The notes under the pieces were generated by a model, which was not told the DNA's origin, ran no database searches, and was given only the letters and a program-made list of their open reading frames with translations. From the NCBI GenBank assembly GCA_016213735.1, contig JACQZU010000019.1, forward strand, positions 1-64,000: a stretch of DNA of 64,000 bases, in the 5' to 3' direction. Positions 37,482 to 44,936 of this stretch are shown piece by piece. A program made the position numbers and the translations under genes. The DNA comes from Acidobacteriota bacterium. GTDB lineage: Bacteria > Acidobacteriota > Holophagae > Holophagales > Holophagaceae. The stretch's first letter is position 1. Each line of letters starts with the position of its first letter.

Positions 37482-38501
37482 ATGTTCCTTGACCAGGTCA
37501 CCCTCCACCTCCAGGCCGGCCACGGCGGCGCCGGGGCGGTGAGCTTCCGCCGGGAGAAGTTCGCGGAACGCGGCGGGCCCGACGGCGGGGACGGGGGCGC
37601 CGGGGGCTCGATCTTCCTGGTGGCCACCCAGACCCTCAACACCCTCAACCCCTTCCGGCACACCCGGGATTTTGCCGCCGAGCGGGGGGAGGGAGGGGCC
37701 GGGAGCCTCAAGAAGGGCAGGGACGGCAAGGACATCCACCTCCAGGTGCCCCTGGGCACGGTGGTCCGGGACGCCCAGACGGGAGAGTTCCTGACCGAGA
37801 TGCTCCAGGATGAACAGACGGTCTGCGTGGTCCGGGGCGGACGGGGCGGCCTGGGCAACGAACACTTCAAGAGCAGCACCAACCGCACCCCCCGGCACGC
37901 CCAGCCGGGCGAGGAGGGCGAGGAGCGGCACCTCGAGCTGGAGTTGAAGCTCATCGCCGACGTGGGCCTGGCGGGCTTCCCCAATGCAGGGAAGAGCACC
38001 CTGGTGAGCCGGGTCAGCGCGGCCCGTCCCAAGATCGCCGACTACCCCTTCACCACCCTGGAGCCCCAGCTCGGTGTGGTGAACGTGGGCGCCTTCGGGG
38101 GCGACGAGCTGGACACCTTCGTCATCGCCGACATTCCCGGGCTCATCGAGGGGGCGGCCCGGGGGGCGGGCCTGGGCATCCAGTTCCTCCGCCACGTGGA
38201 ACGCACCCGCATGCTCCTCCACCTCGTGGATCTCTCGGACCCCCTCCAGGAACCGGAGGAGGCCGTCCGGGTCATCGAGGGGGAATTGATGGCCTTCTCC
38301 CCCGTCCTGGCGGCCAAGCCCCGCTGGCTGGTGGGCACCAAGCTGGACGCCCTCCAGGACGAGGGGCGCCGCTCCCGATTCGAGGCCCTCTGCCGGGAAC
38401 GGGGCCAGGAGGCCTGGCTGATTTCCGGAGTCACCGGGGCCGGCTTGAGGCCCCTGGTGCTGCGCCTCACGCAGACCCTCCGAGGGTTGCCCAGGGGATG
38501 A
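37482..38501 (+). CDS. obgE: GTPase ObgE/CgtA
   Basis: A 339-residue Obg GTPase. The N-terminal glycine-rich OBG domain (FLDQVTLHLQAGHGGAGAVSFRREKF) is followed by the G domain with G1 GFPNAGKST, G3 DIPGLIEGA and G4 GTKLD (a variant of NKxD). It acts in 50S assembly. The C-terminus is short, without the OCT extension. ATG 37482 is chosen by family alignment; an upstream ATG at 37458 is possible, and neither has a good ribosome-binding site. Its TGA overlaps the nadD ATG (ATGA). Confidence 0.96.
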   Translation: MFLDQVTLHLQAGHGGAGAVSFRREKFAERGGPDGGDGGAGGSIFLVATQTLNTLNPFRHTRDFAAERGEGGAGSLKKGRDGKDIHLQVPLGTVVRDAQTGEFLTEMLQDEQTVCVVRGGRGGLGNEHFKSSTNRTPRHAQPGEEGEERHLELELKLIADVGLAGFPNAGKSTLVSRVSAARPKIADYPFTTLEPQLGVVNVGAFGGDELDTFVIADIPGLIEGAARGAGLGIQFLRHVERTRMLLHLVDLSDPLQEPEEAVRVIEGELMAFSPVLAAKPRWLVGTKLDALQDEGRRSRFEALCRERGQEAWLISGVTGAGLRPLVLRLTQTLRGLPRG

Positions 38502-39100
38502 AACGCATCGGCCTCCTGGGGGGCGCCTTCAACCCCCCGCACCTCGGGCACCTTCGCCTGGCTCAGCTTGGCTGGGACCATCTGACCCTGGACGAGTTGC
38601 GGTTCGTGCCTACCGCCCGCTCTCCCCACAAGGCCACCGAGGGACCCGACGGGACCCGACGGCTCCATCTGCTCCGCATCGCCCTGCAGGGTTCCCCTTT
38701 CGGGATCGAGACCCTGGAGCTCGACCGCGGCGGCACCAGCTACACCGTGGATTCCCTGGAGGCTCTCTCCGAGCGGGAACCCGAAGCGGGGTGGATCCTG
38801 TTGATGGGTGCGGACCAGGCGGAGACCCTGCCGGCCTGGCGAAACATACCGCGGATCTGGGAACTCGCCTCCATCGCCGTGGCACCGCGCCCCGGCGGAG
38901 GGGCCTGGTCCCCTGGGGCGTGGCCGGAGCGCCGCCGCCAGGCCTGGTCCGGAGCCCCTGGCGAGCTGGTGGCGCTGCCCGGTTCGGACCTCGATCTCGC
39001 CTCCTCGGCCCTCCGCGAGGCCCTGCGGCGCGGGGAGGAGCCCCAAGGTCTGCAGCCCCAAGTCCTTGCTGCGATCCGCCTGGAAAACCTGTACCGTTGA
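38498..39100 (+). CDS. nadD: Nicotinate-nucleotide adenylyltransferase
   Basis: A 200-residue nucleotidyltransferase with IGLLGGAFNPPHLGHLRLAQ and the second motif SPHKA. Near the end LASSALREALRRG replaces the common ISSTxIR. It makes deamido-NAD from NaMN. It overlaps obgE by four bases and precedes rsfS by 18. Confidence 0.95.
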   Translation: MKRIGLLGGAFNPPHLGHLRLAQLGWDHLTLDELRFVPTARSPHKATEGPDGTRRLHLLRIALQGSPFGIETLELDRGGTSYTVDSLEALSEREPEAGWILLMGADQAETLPAWRNIPRIWELASIAVAPRPGGGAWSPGAWPERRRQAWSGAPGELVALPGSDLDLASSALREALRRGEEPQGLQPQVLAAIRLENLYR

Positions 39101-39118
39101 TCCTGCACCGGAGTGTCC

Positions 39119-39493
39119 ATGGTTCTTGAAGCCCGGCTGGCCACCGTCGTCGAGGCCGCCCGTTCCAAGAAGGCCTTTCGGATCCGGATCCTGGACGTCC
39201 ACGGCTTGGCCAGCTTCACAGACACCTTCGCCTTCATGAGCGGGGGGAGCGACCGCCAGAACCGGGCCATCGCGGAGGCGGTGGAAGAACAGTTGAAAGC
39301 CCAGGGGCACCGGCCCATCTCCGTGGAGGGAGGCCAGGCGGGGGCCTGGATCCTCTTGGACTACGGCGATTTCCTCGTCCACGTGATGGACGAGGACTCC
39401 CGGCGCCACTACAACCTGGAGGAACTCTGGAAGGCCGGGCGGGAATTGGACCTGCCCCCCGAGCCCCCGCCCCCCTCCGCCGCCCTGGCCTGA
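39119..39493 (+). CDS. rsfS: Ribosomal silencing factor RsfS
   Basis: A 124-residue RsfS/Iojap protein with the DVHGLASFTDTFAFMSGGSDRQNRAIAEAV and GAWILLDYGDFLVHVMDEDSRRHYNLEELW segments. It binds L14 and blocks subunit joining in starvation. ATG 39119 has GGAG at 39109-39112; a GTG two codons earlier is less well placed. The tail is proline-rich. Confidence 0.96.
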   Translation: MVLEARLATVVEAARSKKAFRIRILDVHGLASFTDTFAFMSGGSDRQNRAIAEAVEEQLKAQGHRPISVEGGQAGAWILLDYGDFLVHVMDEDSRRHYNLEELWKAGRELDLPPEPPPPSAALA

Positions 39494-39509
39494 GCCTCAG
39501 GAGCCGCCC

Positions 39510-40760
39510 ATGTCCGAGACCCACAATCCCTTCGAGGCCATGCAGGCGCGGCTGCGGGTTGCTTCCGAGCTCTACGGGCTGGACGACGCCCTTTTCAAGG
39601 TCTTCATGGCCCCGGTGCGGAGCATGATCGTCTCCCTCCCGGTCCACATGGACGACGGGCGGTGGGAGGTTTTCACGGGCTACCGGGTGCAGCACAACAT
39701 CGCCCGGGGACCCGCCAAGGGCGGCATCCGCTACGACCTCCATGTGAACCTGGACGAGATCAAGGCCCTGGCCGCCTGGATGACCTGGAAAACCGCGGTG
39801 GTGGACGTGCCCTTCGGAGGCGGCAAGGGGGGCATCGTCTGCGACCCGGCCCACATGAGCCAGGGGGAGCTGGAGCGCCTCACCCGGCGATACACCGCCG
39901 AAATCATGGACATCCTGGGCCCCGACCGGGACGTCCCCGCCCCCGACATGGGCACGAACAGCCAAACCATGGCCTGGGTTCTGGACACCTATTCCATGCA
40001 CGTCCGGAAGACGGAGAACGCGGTGGTCACTGGCAAGCCCCTGGGCCTGGGGGGCAGCCTCGGCCGCCCGGAGGCCACGGGCCGGGGCGTGCTCATCACC
40101 GCCCGGGAAGCCATGCAGCGCCTGGGAAAGCCCCTGGCCGGGGCCACCGTGGCCATCCAGGGCTTCGGCAACGTGGGAAGCCAGGCCGCCCGCCTCCTGC
40201 ACGAGGCCGGAGCCCGGGTCATCGCGGTCTGCGACAATCACGGCACCACCAAGAACGAGCGGGGCCTGGACGTCCACGCGCTGCTCAAGCACAACCAAGA
40301 GGCCCGGACCGTCGGCGGCTTCAAGGGGGGCGAGGCCTTCGACAAGGAGGAGGTGCTCACCATGCCCGTGGACATCCTGGTGCCCGCGGCCCTGGAGAAC
40401 CAGATCACCGGCCTCAACGCCCCCAGGGTCCGGGCCAAGGTCGTGGTGGAGGGGGCCAACGGGCCCACCACCGCAGAGGCGGACCCCATCCTCCTTGAAA
40501 ACGGGGTCCTGGTGGTCCCCGACATCCTGGCCAACGCCGGCGGCGTCACCGTCAGCTATTTCGAATGGGTCCAGAACCGCATCGGCTTCTACTGGCGGGA
40601 GCGGGAAGTGAACGAGAAGCTGGTGGAATACATGACCCACGCTTTCCACGCGGTCTTCAGCACCACCGACAAGTACAAGACCAACCCCCGCATCGGCGCC
40701 TACATCCTGGCCCTGGAAAGGGTGAGCCAGGCCATGCAGCACCGGGGCTTCTACGCTTGA
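39510..40760 (+). CDS. gdhA: Glutamate dehydrogenase (Glu/Leu/Phe/Val dehydrogenase family)
   Basis: A 416-residue dehydrogenase. Catalytic residues lie in NIARGPAKGGIRY and VDVPFGGGKGGIVCDP, and the nucleotide fold has VAIQGFGNVGSQAARLL. The length and motifs suit the hexameric NAD(P)-dependent glutamate dehydrogenases. AGGAGCC precedes ATG 39510. The TGA overlaps the TTG start of the DUF535 gene. Confidence 0.95.
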   Translation: MSETHNPFEAMQARLRVASELYGLDDALFKVFMAPVRSMIVSLPVHMDDGRWEVFTGYRVQHNIARGPAKGGIRYDLHVNLDEIKALAAWMTWKTAVVDVPFGGGKGGIVCDPAHMSQGELERLTRRYTAEIMDILGPDRDVPAPDMGTNSQTMAWVLDTYSMHVRKTENAVVTGKPLGLGGSLGRPEATGRGVLITAREAMQRLGKPLAGATVAIQGFGNVGSQAARLLHEAGARVIAVCDNHGTTKNERGLDVHALLKHNQEARTVGGFKGGEAFDKEEVLTMPVDILVPAALENQITGLNAPRVRAKVVVEGANGPTTAEADPILLENGVLVVPDILANAGGVTVSYFEWVQNRIGFYWREREVNEKLVEYMTHAFHAVFSTTDKYKTNPRIGAYILALERVSQAMQHRGFYA

Positions 40761-41686
40761 TCCACGGCTACTGGCAGGTTTCCCGCCGAGCCTGGAGCCT
40801 CAGCGTCCAAGCCTACGATTCGAACCCGGGGGGGTCCCGGAAGTTCAAGCGCCACCTCCGGTGGAGCGCGGCCGCGGCCCTTCGTGAGGCTTCGACCTCC
40901 CGCTGGTTCACCTTCCTCGACCAGCCCGAACTGGGGCCCTTCCTGACGGCCAACCCCCGCCTGGCCTTCCGTCCCATGGGGGGCTACATGTCGTCGCGAT
41001 GGGCGTGGGGGGAACGTGCCCGGGTCATCCGGGACACCTACGGCTTCATCGTGGGGCAAGGAGGATTCCTCCTGGACGCGATGGTCTCCTCCGCCGGGAA
41101 GACACTCGCCCGCATCCCACTCGGCGGAAACCGCACGGCCACCCTCTGGATCGGCCCCCATTCCCAGTTCCGAAAGGAAGGGGAGGTCACGGTCTTCCTC
41201 TTCATGGACACGCTGGACGGCCCCGTGTCCGGCCTCTCGTTCTCCCTTGCCAGGGAAGGCCCCGGATGGGAATGCTACGTCGGGGGCCTTCAAGGCCGGA
41301 AGGGCGGCGACGAGGATGCCATCAAGGAAGCCACCAAGGCTTTCCAGGGCCTCCGGCCGAAGGCTCTCATGGTCTTTGTCGCGCAGGAGATCGCTCGCTC
41401 CCTCCGAGTGAGCCGGCTGCTCGGGGTCGGCAACCAGATCCACATTTTCCGTTCCCGGATCCTGGGCCCCCCGAGGAAGATCCTGTTCGATTTCGATGAG
41501 CTCTGGCTGGAGGCCGGTGCGAAACCCGGCCCGGACGGGTGGTTCATCGTTCCAGTCAGGTCCGCCCGCCGGGGGCCCGAGAACGTCAGACCCAACAAGC
41601 GCGCCCAGTACGCCCGGCGCTATGCGTTGATGGACGAATTGTCCAGGCAGATCAAGACCTTGCTGACACCTTTCCCCCGGCGCTGA
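40757..41686 (+). CDS. DUF535 (VirK/YbjX-like) protein
   Basis: A 309-residue protein with DUF535 features: RFTF-like SRWFTFLDQPEL near residue 55, ERARVIRDTYGFI, FLFMDTLDGPVSGLSFSLAREG, and NQIHIFRSR near the C-terminus. The family is linked to virulence and antimicrobial-peptide resistance in enterics; its biochemistry is unknown. The start is a TTG at 40757 that overlaps the glutamate dehydrogenase stop (TTGA), fixed by the beginning of similarity. Confidence 0.8.
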   Translation: MIHGYWQVSRRAWSLSVQAYDSNPGGSRKFKRHLRWSAAAALREASTSRWFTFLDQPELGPFLTANPRLAFRPMGGYMSSRWAWGERARVIRDTYGFIVGQGGFLLDAMVSSAGKTLARIPLGGNRTATLWIGPHSQFRKEGEVTVFLFMDTLDGPVSGLSFSLAREGPGWECYVGGLQGRKGGDEDAIKEATKAFQGLRPKALMVFVAQEIARSLRVSRLLGVGNQIHIFRSRILGPPRKILFDFDELWLEAGAKPGPDGWFIVPVRSARRGPENVRPNKRAQYARRYALMDELSRQIKTLLTPFPRR

Positions 41687-41744
41687 CTGGGCCTGTCCCC
41701 CGACTATCCCCGGCGCCCCTTTGTGCCCCATCATGTGGGTCACC

Positions 41745-43148
41745 ATGCGGCCCCCCCCATCCAGACTCGCCCTCCACCTCTTGGTGCTGGTCTTGGGGAA
41801 CCCGCCCCTCGCGGCCCAGACACCCATCGGGACCATCATTTCGGAGCAGTCCCGAACCACCTTCACGGTCCAGGGAGCAGGCGCCCGGGCCATGGGGCTC
41901 GGCGGCGCCTTCATCGCCGTGGCCGACGACGCCAGCGCGGTCTCGTTCAATCCCGCAGGCCTGGCGCAACTCCTGAGACCCGAGCTGAGCTTCGTGGGCC
42001 GGGCCATCAGCCGCCGCGTAGGTTTCGAGGATGTGGCCCTCATCTCGGGGACCAAGCAGGTCGTCACCGGCGATTCCCTGATCTCCAACCGACGCTTCGA
42101 TCCCCTCCTCCTGGCCGGCACCGTCCCGCTCCGGGTGGCAGAGCGCACCCTCGCCCTCCAGCTCTCCCTCCAGCGCATGCTCCCCCTGACGGAAGGGGAT
42201 TCCAGGGATCTCACCGAGAATCCGGTTTCGGGGGGCCCTTCCAACCGGCTCCATCAGAGCATCGTCCAGAAGGGCCAGATCGATCTCTACACCCTCGCCA
42301 TCGCCTACGAGCTCAGCCAGCGGGTTCTGGCCGGATTCGCCTACAACGTCTGGCGCGGCAACTGGGACCTGGACTCCCGCAGTTCCAAGGCCTCCGGCCC
42401 CAACCTCTCCCACGTCAACTTCACCCAGAGCAGTCACCTTGAGGGCAGCAACCTCCGGTTCGGACTGATCTGGCGATGGCCGACCTGGAGCCTTGGCCTG
42501 GTGCACCGGACCGCTTTCCACGCCGACTACAGTTTCTCCACAACCTTGGATGCCACCGGAAGCACCCCCCAGGTCACCCCCACCGCGGACACCGGGCTCC
42601 ACTGGCCCGCCACCCAGGGGATCGGATTCGCCTACCGTCCCAGGGAACACTGGCTCTTCACCGCGGACCTCACCCACACCTCCTGGTCCAAGGCGCGCTA
42701 CATGACCCCCAACCGGGCCCTGAACGGCCTCAGCTTCTTCGATCTGGACAAGGGAAACCGCACGGCCGACGCCACCAACTTCCACCTGGGGGGAGAGCAC
42801 CTCTTCGTGACCTCCACCGGGAGCGTCATTCCCTTCCGTTTCGGTTACAGCCGGGAGCCCCAGCCCGTGGTGGATCGCTTGACCAACCAGCAGCGCATCC
42901 TCCAGGGCCTGAGCGGGGGGACGGGGTGGAAGCAGGGCCCCTACACTGTGGACCTCAGCTACCGCTATGCCTGGAGCAACCGCCAGGCAAGCCAATACTT
43001 GGACGTGGACCAGATCCTGTCCAAGACCCCCCCGACCTCCACCGGCCACGAGCGGCTCCAGGAACACCGGCTGGACCTTTCCCTGATCCTCCAGTTCGAC
43101 CGGGGTCCCGTGGAGCGTCTCCTGCGCCACCTCTTCGTGGGGGATTGA
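41745..43148 (+). CDS. FadL/OmpP1-like outer-membrane protein
   Basis: About 467 residues. A signal peptide (about 1-25, ending LAAQ) is followed by VQGAGARAMGLGGAFIAVADDASAVSFNPAGLA, the N-terminal plug signature of FadL-type porins that take up hydrophobic compounds. The rest is beta-strand rich. The C-terminus (LLRHLFVGD) does not end in an aromatic residue, unlike most barrels. Alternative starts are ATG 41733 and TTG 41721. The TGA overlaps the kinase ATG by one base. Confidence 0.82.
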   Translation: MRPPPSRLALHLLVLVLGNPPLAAQTPIGTIISEQSRTTFTVQGAGARAMGLGGAFIAVADDASAVSFNPAGLAQLLRPELSFVGRAISRRVGFEDVALISGTKQVVTGDSLISNRRFDPLLLAGTVPLRVAERTLALQLSLQRMLPLTEGDSRDLTENPVSGGPSNRLHQSIVQKGQIDLYTLAIAYELSQRVLAGFAYNVWRGNWDLDSRSSKASGPNLSHVNFTQSSHLEGSNLRFGLIWRWPTWSLGLVHRTAFHADYSFSTTLDATGSTPQVTPTADTGLHWPATQGIGFAYRPREHWLFTADLTHTSWSKARYMTPNRALNGLSFFDLDKGNRTADATNFHLGGEHLFVTSTGSVIPFRFGYSREPQPVVDRLTNQQRILQGLSGGTGWKQGPYTVDLSYRYAWSNRQASQYLDVDQILSKTPPTSTGHERLQEHRLDLSLILQFDRGPVERLLRHLFVGD

Positions 43149-44737
43149 TGGCCCGTCCCGGTCTCCAGGGCATGCTGCTACCCGCGGCAGCCCTCTTGGC
43201 CCAGACCCAACCGACCTTCTACGCGGCCTGGGAGGACGGTCTCGAAGCGGAGCGCCAGGGGAACCCCCGGAAGGCCGCGGCCTGCTTCCGCAGGGCCATC
43301 GCCCTGCGCCCCCATCCCTCGGCCCAGGTGATCATCTACGGCAACAACCTGCTGGAGGGCTATTTTCCCTACACCCACCTGGGCCGCTGTCTCCTTGAAC
43401 TTGGGGATTTGGACGGAGCCCTCGCGGTGCTCAACCGTCCCGAGGCCCGCCTGGAGCCCCGGGGGGAACGGGAGGCGCTGACTCGCCGGGCGCAGGAACT
43501 GAAGACCCCCCGGAATCCCCCTCCCCAACCCCAGGCCCCGATCCCTGAAAAACCATTCCCTGCCCCGGCCCCGATTCCCCCCGCGGCCATCCAGGCTGCC
43601 CCACCGCTGCCACCGCCGGCCAAGACCTCTGGCCAGGAAAACCCAAGCCCCCCAGAGGTCCGCGCCCCCAGGTCGCAGCCCGCCGAAACCCAGTCCAAGG
43701 CCGAAGACACGGCTTCTCCCCCTCCCCCGGCGGGGCCTGTGCCTGCTCCCTCCTCTTCGAATCCGCTCCCCCCGTCCCGGTCATCCGCCCCGGCCCTGGG
43801 TTGGTGGGGGCTGGGCCTCGCCGCCCTTCTGGGGGCGGGGGTGCTCCTCCGTCAACGGATTCGGCGCCGGAACCAGGAAGAGGACCATCCCGCCTTCAAG
43901 GATCCTGTCCGGATCGGCCCCTACCGGATCGAGCGCCTCCTGGGCCGCAGCAGTTTCGCCAGCACCTTCCTGGCCCGCCACGAAGGAACAGGGGCCCGGG
44001 TGGCCCTCAAGACCCTGCACCCCTTCCGCCACGAGGATCCAGAGTTCCTGGGGCGCTTCCGGCTGGAGGCCCGTTTGGGCAGCCTCCTCGATCATCCGAA
44101 CATCGCGCGGCTCGTGGAGCCCTGTCCCGAGCAGGGCCCGCCCTGGCTGGCCACCGAATTCGCCGAGGGCCAGCGGCTCGACAAGGTCATCCAGTCCCGA
44201 GGCGCACTTCCCCTGGAGGAGGTCCTCGCCATCGCCTCCCGCGTGGCCTCCGCCATGGCCTATGCCCACGCCCGCGGGGTGGTCCACCGGGACCTCAAGC
44301 CCGCCAACGTGGTGCTCCAGGAATCCGGCCTCAAGATCATGGATTTCGGGATCGCGCGCATGGAGGGCTCCGAGACGCTCACCACCACCTACGCCTTCCT
44401 GGGCACCCCCCTCTACGCCGCACCCGAGGCCCAGCTCAAAACCCACATCGGCCCCGCCGCGGACCGCTACGCCCTCGGCATCATGCTCTTCGAGCTGTTG
44501 ACGGGCCGTCCCCCCTTCCAGGGCGAGACCCCCTTCGAGATCCTGGACAAGCACCGTGGCCAGCCCCTGCCCGACCTCCGGATCCTTCGCCCCGGACTTC
44601 CGGAGGATCTCGTGCGGCTCGTGGAAGGACTCTGCCGGAAGACCCCGGAGGAAAGACCGGAGGATGCCGAGGTCCTTGCGACCTTGGATGAACTGGCCCG
44701 TTCCCCTCAGGGGCGATCCCCGGACCCGAAGGGCTGA
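43148..44737 (+). CDS. Ser/Thr protein kinase with N-terminal exported TPR-like region and C-terminal kinase domain
   Basis: A 529-residue protein with an unusual order: a signal-like N-terminus (1-20), a TPR-like helical part (about 22-118), a Pro/Ala-rich linker (about 120-215), one membrane helix (about 217-235), a basic stop-transfer RQRIRRR, then a kinase domain (about 255-520). Catalytic parts are all present: Lys288 in VALKTL, HRDLKPANV at 380, DFG at 399-401 and GTPLYAAPE. The Gly-loop is LGRSSFASTF, lacking two of the usual glycines. In the PknB type the kinase precedes the membrane helix; here it follows it. It is coupled to the FadL-like gene by a one-base overlap. Confidence 0.88.
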   Translation: MARPGLQGMLLPAAALLAQTQPTFYAAWEDGLEAERQGNPRKAAACFRRAIALRPHPSAQVIIYGNNLLEGYFPYTHLGRCLLELGDLDGALAVLNRPEARLEPRGEREALTRRAQELKTPRNPPPQPQAPIPEKPFPAPAPIPPAAIQAAPPLPPPAKTSGQENPSPPEVRAPRSQPAETQSKAEDTASPPPPAGPVPAPSSSNPLPPSRSSAPALGWWGLGLAALLGAGVLLRQRIRRRNQEEDHPAFKDPVRIGPYRIERLLGRSSFASTFLARHEGTGARVALKTLHPFRHEDPEFLGRFRLEARLGSLLDHPNIARLVEPCPEQGPPWLATEFAEGQRLDKVIQSRGALPLEEVLAIASRVASAMAYAHARGVVHRDLKPANVVLQESGLKIMDFGIARMEGSETLTTTYAFLGTPLYAAPEAQLKTHIGPAADRYALGIMLFELLTGRPPFQGETPFEILDKHRGQPLPDLRILRPGLPEDLVRLVEGLCRKTPEERPEDAEVLATLDELARSPQGRSPDPKG

Positions 44738-44768
44738 TACGAATGGGCGTTCAAAGATGAATAACCCG

Positions 44769-44868
44769 CCGCCAACAATCCAAGACGCCAAGAAAAGGAA
44801 ATCCAATGTTCATGCAGTTCTTGGCGTGCCTGGCATCTTGGCGGTGAGTATGGTCTTTATTTTTTTTG
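44769..44868 (+). repeat. CGCCAAG-type inverted repeat (copy 2), possibly a terminator
   Basis: Outer arms CCGCCAA (44769-44775) and TTGGCGG (44838-44844) enclose inner arms ACGCCAAGAA (44785-44794) and TTCTTGGCGT (44818-44827). A T-rich run (TTTATTTTTTTT, about 44856-44867) follows. It sits 31 bp after the kinase stop and before a convergent gene, and shares its block order with 10466-10525. With the T-run it may work as a terminator on the plus strand, but the two-layer arm structure is more than a terminator needs. Confidence 0.65.
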
Positions 44869-44936
44869 ATCGCCCCTAGGTATGAGGCCCAATTGGCCCG
44901 CCTGGCGCCAGGGGCCGGCGGTCCGGGGGGCGGGGT

